From JAQVWU01 sp964628455 (GTDB lineage Bacteria; Bacillota; Clostridia; Oscillospirales; CAG-272), in NCBI GenBank assembly GCA_964628455.1, contig CAZVPD010000126.1, forward strand, positions 1 through 11,637: 11,637 nt of DNA, read 5' to 3'. Both the position numbers and the translations under genes were made by a program. A model generated the notes under the pieces. The model did not search any database. It was given only the letters and a program-made list of their open reading frames with translations, and was not told where the DNA came from. Below, piece by piece: positions 6,107-11,637 of this stretch (the first letter of the stretch is position 1; each line of letters begins with the position of its first letter).

Positions 6107-8284
6107 ATGATCAAGCTTCATGAAGGCGGCATCTTTTACGCCGGGGGTAAAATCCTGAAAAATTCCCCGGTTTTGCCCGAGGAGGCAAAAAAGAACACCA
6201 TCGCATATCGGATACTGTCGTCGCACAACACGTCGGGAAATCCCGATAAGCTGAAAATCAAATTCGACGCTTTGGCTTCGCATGATATAACGTATGTCGG
6301 CATCATTCAGACGGCGAGGGCTTCGGGGCTCCGTGAATTCCCCCTTCCGTATGTGCTGACCAACTGCCACAACAGCCTCTGCGCCGTAGGCGGGACCATC
6401 AACGAGGACGACCATGTCTTCGGACTGACCGCCGCGAAACGCTACGGCGGGATCTATGTTCCGGCTCATTTCGCGGTCATCCATTCTTATATGCGCGAAA
6501 CCACGGCAGGCTGCGGCAAAATGATCCTCGGCTCGGACAGCCATACCCGTTACGGTGCTCTCGGAACGCTTGCGGTCGGAGAAGGCGGTCCCGAACTGGT
6601 CAAACAGCTGCTCGGGCGCACATATGACCTGGATATGCCCGAAGTGATCGCCGTCAGCCTCAAAGGCAAGGTGCCGTACGGCGTCGGTCCCCAGGACGTT
6701 GTGCTTGCGATCATCGGCGCCGTTTTTGAAAAGGGCTACGTAAAAAACAAGATCATGGAGTTCGTCGGCAGCGGAATTGCCTCCCTTCCCGCGGAATTCC
6801 GAAACGGCATCGACGTCATGACGACCGAAACCGCCTGTTTGTCCTCTGTCTGGGAAACAGACGGCGTAACGGCGGACTACCTGAAAAAACACGGCCGCGC
6901 AGATGATTTCCGCGAACTTCATCCGCTGGATACCGCGTATTATGACGGTTGCATCGAAGTAGACCTTTCTAAAATCGAGCCTATGATAGCGCTGCCCTAC
7001 CATCCGTCCAATGTATACACGATACGCAATTTGCTGGAGAACGCAGCCGATATCCTCGGACCGCTCGGATTCGCTTCGAAAATTAAGAACGGAGGGATTG
7101 CCGTCGACCAGGGCGTCATCGCCGGGTGCGCCGGCGGAACCTTTGATAATCTGTGCGTTGCGGCGGATATTCTGCGCGGCGGTTCTGTCGGAAGCGGAGC
7201 CTTCTCCCTTTCGGCTTATCCGGCGTCCCAGCCGGTGTTTACCGAACTGATACGCAGCGGACGCGCGGCGGACCTGATGGCTGCCGGAGCGACCATACGT
7301 TCGGCGTTCTGCGGCCCGTGCTTCGGCGCGGGCGACGTTCCGGCAAACGGAGCGCTGTCCGTCCGGCACACCACCCGCAACTTTCCCAGCCGCGAAGGTT
7401 CGAAACCCTCGGCCGGGCAGTCCGCAGGCGTGGCGCTGATGGACGCGCGTTCCATTGCCGCAACGGCGAGAAACGGGGGCATACTCACCTCCGCAGCCGA
7501 CCTCGACGTAAAATACGAGATCCCCGACTATAAATATGACGATACCGTCTACCGCAACCGTGTCTATCAGGGCTTCGGAAAGCCCGACCCGGCGACGGAA
7601 CTGCGGTTCGGCCCGAACATCACCGACTGGCCGGTCATACCCGCCCTGTCGGACAATCTGCTGATGACGGTCGCCTCGGTCATCAGCGACCCCGTTACGA
7701 CGACGGATGAAATCATCCCTTCGGGAGAAACCTCGTCCTACCGTTCAAACCCGCAGAAACTTGCCGAATACACCCTTTCGCGCGCGGACCCCGGATACGT
7801 CGGACGGGCAAAAAGAGCTGCGGAGATGACGCTTGAACGCCTGCCCAGACTGATCAGGGAGGCGGTGGCCGAGGTGCACCGCGACGGACAGACGGCGACG
7901 GGCAGCCTGATCTACGCCGTAAAGCCCGGAGACGGCTCGGCACGCGAACAGGCGGCGTCCTGCCAGCGCGTACTTGGCGGACTGGCCAATATCGCATCGG
8001 AATACGCCACCAAGCGGTACCGCTCGAATCTTATCAACTGGGGAATACTTCCCTTTATCCTCGAGGAAAAACCCAGGTTTGAAGTCGGCGACTATGTTTA
8101 TATACCCGACATCCGTTTTGCGGTCGTATTAAAACGCGATTCGATCGACGCATATATTATCCGCCAGACCGGAGAGACGGTCAAAATGAAACTCAGACTC
8201 GGAGCCCTGACCGACGAAGAGAGGGAAATAATCCTTGCGGGCTGTCTGATCAATCATTACTCCTCAGGACTCAAAAAAAACTGA
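6107..8284 (+). CDS. Aconitase-superfamily hydratase (YbhJ-like)
   Basis: A 725-residue protein with the aconitase architecture. Domains 1-3 carry LGSDSHTRYGALG (141-153), the counterpart of the DSHT active-site loop, and three candidate [4Fe-4S] ligands: Cys341 in AGCAGGTFDN and Cys402/Cys405 in FCGPCFGAGD. TRNFPSREG (423-431) matches the arginine-containing substrate loop. The C-terminal swivel domain is shown by GSAREQAAS (610-618, the SRE motif) and RSNLINWGILPF (639-650). The AGCAGG sequence around the first Cys differs from the GSCTNS of citrate aconitase and resembles what I know of YbhJ-type homologues, so the substrate may be another hydroxy acid and not citrate. Cytoplasmic, probably oxygen-labile. 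ATG 6107 is fixed by GGAGG at 6093-6097 with 9-nt spacing. It shares an operon with the GH2 gene 48 bp downstream and is divergent from the AEC carrier. Confidence 0.88.
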   Translation: MIKLHEGGIFYAGGKILKNSPVLPEEAKKNTIAYRILSSHNTSGNPDKLKIKFDALASHDITYVGIIQTARASGLREFPLPYVLTNCHNSLCAVGGTINEDDHVFGLTAAKRYGGIYVPAHFAVIHSYMRETTAGCGKMILGSDSHTRYGALGTLAVGEGGPELVKQLLGRTYDLDMPEVIAVSLKGKVPYGVGPQDVVLAIIGAVFEKGYVKNKIMEFVGSGIASLPAEFRNGIDVMTTETACLSSVWETDGVTADYLKKHGRADDFRELHPLDTAYYDGCIEVDLSKIEPMIALPYHPSNVYTIRNLLENAADILGPLGFASKIKNGGIAVDQGVIAGCAGGTFDNLCVAADILRGGSVGSGAFSLSAYPASQPVFTELIRSGRAADLMAAGATIRSAFCGPCFGAGDVPANGALSVRHTTRNFPSREGSKPSAGQSAGVALMDARSIAATARNGGILTSAADLDVKYEIPDYKYDDTVYRNRVYQGFGKPDPATELRFGPNITDWPVIPALSDNLLMTVASVISDPVTTTDEIIPSGETSSYRSNPQKLAEYTLSRADPGYVGRAKRAAEMTLERLPRLIREAVAEVHRDGQTATGSLIYAVKPGDGSAREQAASCQRVLGGLANIASEYATKRYRSNLINWGILPFILEEKPRFEVGDYVYIPDIRFAVVLKRDSIDAYIIRQTGETVKMKLRLGALTDEEREIILAGCLINHYSSGLKKN

Positions 8285-8332
8285 ACTGCATGAAGCCGTA
8301 AAAACAGAATACATATTTTCGGAGGATGCCGG

Positions 8333-10543
8333 ATGATTCTTCATCGTCTCACAGACTGGGAAATAACGGGTTATCATCCCTATACGCCTGCTTTCGGCGG
8401 AATGCCTGTTACCGCCGCGGTTCCTGCCGCCGTCCCGGGCAGCGTCTATGACGACCTGCGCCGTGCCGGCATCATCGGGGATCCCTATTACGGCATGAAT
8501 TCCCTTGCCTGCGAATGGGTCGCCAACCGCTGGTGGAGTTATGAAACAAGCGTGACGCTCAATCCCGTGCCGAACCGCCGCCTGTGGTTGGTGTTCCGGG
8601 GAATCGATTACCGCGCGTCTGTTTATTTGAACGGAAAAGAACTGGGGACGCACGAGGGCATGTATGTTCCCGCCCGCTTTGAAATCACGGAAGCCGCTTT
8701 GTCCGGCGAAAACAGAATAAAAGTGATCCTCGAACATGCGCCCGACGAGATGGGCCAGATCGGCTATACGTCCCGGACGCATACCCAGAAAGCGCGTTTC
8801 ACATACAAATGGGACTTTTCGACCCGTCTTGTCGGCGTAGGCCTTTACGATGACGTATATATCGAGGAAACCGGGTGCGCGCGCATTGAAAGCGTTCACA
8901 TCCGCTATGACGGCGGCAGACTGAATTGCGGGGTTGCCTCGGACGCAGCCTGCTCTCTTGCAGCTTCGCTTTCCTATAACGGAGAAAAGACAGGCTCGCT
9001 GACTTCGGAGGGAGGTTTCGTGCGCTTTGATATCGCCGAACCTCATCTGTGGTTTCCGAACGGATACGGCAGTCAGCCGCTTTACGATTTAAAACTCGAA
9101 CTGATGACGGACGGCTGCGTTTCCGATGAGCGGGAGATGAAAGTCGGACTGCGCACTCTGTCTTACGAACGCTGTATAGGCGCTCCCGAAAACGCGCTGC
9201 CTTATGCGGTTTCGGTAAACGGACGCCGCATCTATATCAAAGGAGCCAATATTACGCCCCTCGACTGCATGTACGGCATCGTCGGTCCGGAACGGTACGA
9301 GCGGTTTATAAAACTCGCCGCGGAAGCGAACGTCAATCTGATCCGGGTCTGGGGCGGCGGGATCATCGAAAAAGAAGCCTTCTATGATCTGTGCGACCGT
9401 TACGGCATCATGGTATGGCAGGAGTTCATCCAGTCGTCGTCCGGCATCGACAATATTCCGTCCAAGCGCCCGGAGTTTCTTGCCCTTTTGGCAAGAACAG
9501 CCGAAGCGGCTGTTCTCGAAAAGCGCAATCACGTTTCCCTCACATACTGGAGCGGCGGCAACGAGCTGATGGACAGCCGCGGGATCCCTTCAACTTTTGA
9601 AGACGAAAATATCGCTTTATTGCTCGGAATCACATCACGGCTCGACCCCGACAGGCTGATGCTCCCGACTTCCGCTTCGGGTCCTTCCGAAGGCTTGAAT
9701 GTCGCCGATCCCGACGCGAACCATGACGTTCACGGCCCCTGGAAATACGGCGGAACCGAAGAGCATTATCATATCTACAACCATTCTGCGAGCATGCTCC
9801 ACAGCGAATTCGGCGTGGACGGCATGTCAAACATGTCGTCGGTTATAAAGGCGCTTCCCCCGGAGCACCTGCATGTTGACACAGTGAAAAACAATCTGAT
9901 GTGGCGCTTTCACGGCGAGTGGTGGGACACCTTCGAATACCGGGACAGCGCGATCTTCGGTGAATTCGCGCCCGAAGAGCTCGAAGAATTTATAAAATGC
10001 AGCCAGTTCATGCAGGCCGAGGGAATACGGTATGCGCTCGAAGCCAACCGGCGCCGCGAGATCGGGCAGCATAAAAACGGAACGGCGGCTGCGCCCTTCC
10101 GCGAAAACTGCGGTTCGATCGTCTGGCAGTGGAACGAACCCTGGCGCAACGTCTCCTGCACCTGTCTGGTGGATTACGACAACAAACCCAAGGCGGCCTA
10201 TTACGCTTTCCGCGAAGCCATGAAGGGCGAACACGTCTCCCTCCGGTACGACAAACTGATATGGAAGCGCGGAGAAAGCTTCGCCGGAAGTCTGTCCGTG
10301 CATTCCGACAGCGGAAAATACCGCATATCCGACGCGTCGGCACGCATACTCGACGCCGAAGGCACAGTACTCGCAGAAGTTGCCGGCGCATTTGCCTGGA
10401 CTGTCGATACGCCTTCACGCACCTTTACCGTCGAATGCGCCCTCGCGGGCAGGACCGTAAACAGATATCTGTTTTTTGTCACAAGCGAAACCGAACCGTT
10501 CGCCGACCGCAAAGCCGTCCTTGACTTTTCATATGACTTCTGA
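8333..10543 (+). CDS. Glycoside hydrolase family 2, beta-mannosidase-like
   Basis: A 736-residue GH2 enzyme. An N-terminal jelly-roll domain (about 1-180, with VPGSVYDDLRRAGII and WWSYET segments) is followed by an immunoglobulin-like sandwich (about 180-280), then the TIM barrel with IYIKGANITPLD (300-311) and LIRVWGGGIIEKEAFYDLCD (336-355). The predicted acid/base is Glu411 in SGGNEL and the predicted nucleophile is Glu492 in LHSEFG; both are present, so the enzyme should be active. VWQWNEPWRNVSC (597-609) and a C-terminal beta domain complete it. Mannosidase-type GH2 proteins are often 800-850 residues, so this is a compact version. There is no signal peptide; it should be cytoplasmic and trim imported beta-mannosides or related beta-glycosides. 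Exo-beta-glucosaminidase or another GH2 specificity is possible. ATG 8333 has GGAGG at 8321-8325 (7-nt spacing). It is the last gene of its operon. Confidence 0.87.
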   Translation: MILHRLTDWEITGYHPYTPAFGGMPVTAAVPAAVPGSVYDDLRRAGIIGDPYYGMNSLACEWVANRWWSYETSVTLNPVPNRRLWLVFRGIDYRASVYLNGKELGTHEGMYVPARFEITEAALSGENRIKVILEHAPDEMGQIGYTSRTHTQKARFTYKWDFSTRLVGVGLYDDVYIEETGCARIESVHIRYDGGRLNCGVASDAACSLAASLSYNGEKTGSLTSEGGFVRFDIAEPHLWFPNGYGSQPLYDLKLELMTDGCVSDEREMKVGLRTLSYERCIGAPENALPYAVSVNGRRIYIKGANITPLDCMYGIVGPERYERFIKLAAEANVNLIRVWGGGIIEKEAFYDLCDRYGIMVWQEFIQSSSGIDNIPSKRPEFLALLARTAEAAVLEKRNHVSLTYWSGGNELMDSRGIPSTFEDENIALLLGITSRLDPDRLMLPTSASGPSEGLNVADPDANHDVHGPWKYGGTEEHYHIYNHSASMLHSEFGVDGMSNMSSVIKALPPEHLHVDTVKNNLMWRFHGEWWDTFEYRDSAIFGEFAPEELEEFIKCSQFMQAEGIRYALEANRRREIGQHKNGTAAAPFRENCGSIVWQWNEPWRNVSCTCLVDYDNKPKAAYYAFREAMKGEHVSLRYDKLIWKRGESFAGSLSVHSDSGKYRISDASARILDAEGTVLAEVAGAFAWTVDTPSRTFTVECALAGRTVNRYLFFVTSETEPFADRKAVLDFSYDF

Positions 10544-10561
10544 TATAGATCTGATATAGAT
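10540..10561 (+). repeat. 11-bp tandem duplication over the GH2 stop codon
   Basis: CTGATATAGAT occurs twice back to back (10540-10550 and 10551-10561), followed by a decayed partial third copy, CCGATAC. The GH2 stop TGA (10541-10543) lies in the first copy. It looks like slippage duplication just before the terminator; no function is evident. Confidence 0.7.
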
Positions 10562-10570
10562 CCGATACAA

Positions 10571-10610
10571 AAAGGGAACTTTCCGCAAAGAAGGTTCCCT
10601 TTTAAATTTT
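10571..10610 (+). terminator. Bidirectional Rho-independent terminator between convergent genes
   Basis: AAAGGGAACTTT (10571-10582) pairs with AAGGTTCCCTTT (10591-10602) through 12 bp including one T-G pair, around an 8-base loop. T-rich sequence follows on the plus strand and A-rich sequence precedes it, giving a U-tract in both directions. It ends the hydratase-GH2 operon and, read leftward, the minus-strand gene that stops at 10620. Confidence 0.9.
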
Positions 10611-10619
10611 GAATGCTTT

Positions 10620-11570
10620 TTACTTTTTAAGTATCAGCCACGCGCCTTCGGAGCACGGTCTGTTTTCCGGAGCGTTCAGGATCCCGTTTTCGATGCACTT
10701 TTCGATCGCGGCGTTCAGGATCCCGATACTTGCTGCCATGCTATACATCGGATATTCGTTCAGCAGATGACCCGGAACGGTTCGCCTGATCAGGGCTGCC
10801 GTTTTATCCGCGACCGTATCCGCAAGGTCCGTAATATTTTCGGTAAAATCGTAAGAGAGGGCGTTGAATTCCTTTTCGTTCTCCGCGCCGAACACGAGAA
10901 TTTTCGGGCGCAGGATATGGTCTTCGCGTTTTAGATAACCGCATTCGACGGCTTTCGCGGCGATCTCCCTGTCTTCTCCGGTAAGCAAGCCGATATCGAG
11001 CCCCTCCGCGGCGCGTATGGTCATCATCAGCGTTTGATCGGTCGACAGGTTATGGCCGCATCCGATGTGTTTGTCTATCCTGCTTCCGTAAATATTGCTG
11101 AAATGCACTTCGGAACAGCCGCAGAGGTTGTTTGCGCCGATGCCGTCGCAGCCGTAAAATCCGAGATTCAGCTTTTCGCCGCCTTTGACCGCGAAACCTA
11201 CCGTTGAAAATTTTCTGTTTAAAACTTTTATATCGGCAAAATGTTTTTGACAAAGGATATCTCTTACCGAACCCTCCAGGCTCCAGACCATCGCCGAAAT
11301 CAGCGACCATGTGATAAAACGGACGTCGGTCTGCTTACCGAGAAAAGGAAACGACAGAATTCGTTCCCTGTTCGAATCCAGATAGATTTGCAGTTTTGAG
11401 CAGAATTCCTCCAGGCAGTCCGTATATGCGGCACTTGCGGCTTCGTATTCCGGTATGTCCAGCAGGAGGATGTTTGCTATGTATTTTCCGCTGTCGAGTC
11501 TGCGCAGCAGTCCGTAGCTGCCGTCGGCGCCGCGGCACTGGATCTCGAGTTCGTCCTCGATAAAAACCAT
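10620..11570 (-). CDS. Uncharacterised cysteine-rich protein, possibly an N-terminally truncated regulator
   Basis: I do not recognise this 316-residue protein with confidence. Visible features are a hydrophobic helix around FITWSLISAMVWSLEG (85-100), a Cys-rich middle with Cys141, Cys150, Cys152 and Cys171 plus His173 (GFYGCDG, LCGCSE, GCGHN) that could bind metal, and a stretch at 196-227 (LTGEDREIAAKAVECGYLKR followed by a short beta-like segment) that looks like a small winged-helix element. The C-terminus LNAPENRPCSEGAWLILKK resembles ends I associate with clostridial winged-helix regulator-like proteins, but I cannot name the family. The ATG at 11570 has no ribosome site and an in-frame stop lies 15 bp upstream (11585-11583), so the N-terminus, perhaps a DNA-binding domain, may be lost. 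It converges on the GH2 operon and shares its terminator. Confidence 0.55.
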   Translation of the reverse strand: MVFIEDELEIQCRGADGSYGLLRRLDSGKYIANILLLDIPEYEAASAAYTDCLEEFCSKLQIYLDSNRERILSFPFLGKQTDVRFITWSLISAMVWSLEGSVRDILCQKHFADIKVLNRKFSTVGFAVKGGEKLNLGFYGCDGIGANNLCGCSEVHFSNIYGSRIDKHIGCGHNLSTDQTLMMTIRAAEGLDIGLLTGEDREIAAKAVECGYLKREDHILRPKILVFGAENEKEFNALSYDFTENITDLADTVADKTAALIRRTVPGHLLNEYPMYSMAASIGILNAAIEKCIENGILNAPENRPCSEGAWLILKK

Positions 11571-11637
11571 CGGGATATTAAGCTATAACATTCAACAGTT
11601 AGGTATCATGTCCATCAAGATTTAGCTTCAAATCAGC
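11571..11637. other. Right-edge non-coding sequence
   Basis: No gene is visible. CATTCAACA (11589-11597) is the reverse complement of TGTTGAATG, which also occurs at 36-44 in the left-edge array. A small inverted repeat, GATTT and AAATC around six bases, lies at 11619-11634. I find no convincing promoter or ribosome site for the minus-strand gene here. Confidence 0.4.

Noticed and set aside
6059..7369. Long open frame on the minus strand opposite the hydratase (436 codons)
   Set aside because: It is a shadow of a strongly supported gene in GC-rich DNA, its translation shows no domain, and it has no ribosome site.
8264..9046. Minus-strand open frame of 260 codons opposite the GH2 gene
   Set aside because: It lies opposite well-supported GH2 domain sequence and has low-complexity, unfamily-like translation.
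11619..11634. Inverted repeat GATTT/AAATC as a regulatory hairpin
   Set aside because: Five AT-rich pairs with a six-base loop are expected by chance and no promoter is nearby.
1..11637. CRISPR array, transposase, phage or toxin-antitoxin genes
   Set aside because: I saw no regularly spaced direct repeats and no protein in any frame with transposase, integrase, phage or toxin-antitoxin features.

Overview
The window looks like chromosomal DNA from an anaerobic Firmicute, probably an uncultured gut- or rumen-type Clostridia member. The grounds are GGAGG-type ribosome sites, sigma-A-like promoters, a tRNA gene with an encoded CCA end, tight operons, and several glycosidases without signal peptides that would act on imported sugars. 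No 16S rRNA or other taxonomic marker is present, so this is inference.

Left block (about 1-4665, + strand). It opens with a short heptamer array and the 3' remnant of a clan-A-like glycosidase whose N-terminal half is missing. Two different full-length beta-helix proteins of the GH110 (alpha-1,3-galactosidase) type follow, overlapping by ATGA, and then a GNAT acetyltransferase 2 bp further on. This reads as a carbohydrate-degradation operon that has lost its front end. I could not find its promoter.

Middle block (4666-6106). A bidirectional hairpin terminator, a tRNA-Val(CAC) gene and an AEC-family (auxin efflux carrier type) organic-acid transporter, the last two on the minus strand. The tRNA has its own perfect TTGACA-N17-TATAAT promoter, buried in the last codons of the transporter. 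A divergent control region of about 200 bp separates the transporter from the next operon. It holds one good promoter in each direction and a 20-bp palindrome in the spacer of the rightward one.

Right block (6107-10610, + strand). An aconitase-superfamily hydratase (YbhJ-like) is followed by a GH2 beta-mannosidase-like enzyme, ending at a strong bidirectional terminator. An organic-acid carrier facing an aconitase-like enzyme suggests di/tricarboxylate handling; the link to the GH2 enzyme is unexplained.

Right edge (10620-11637, - strand). A cysteine-rich protein of unknown function, without a ribosome site and probably missing its N-terminus. Both window edges therefore carry apparently 5'-truncated genes next to related TGTTGAATG-containing sequence. 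The best leads are the paired, reciprocally diverged GH110 proteins, the palindromic operator candidate, and the edge truncations.
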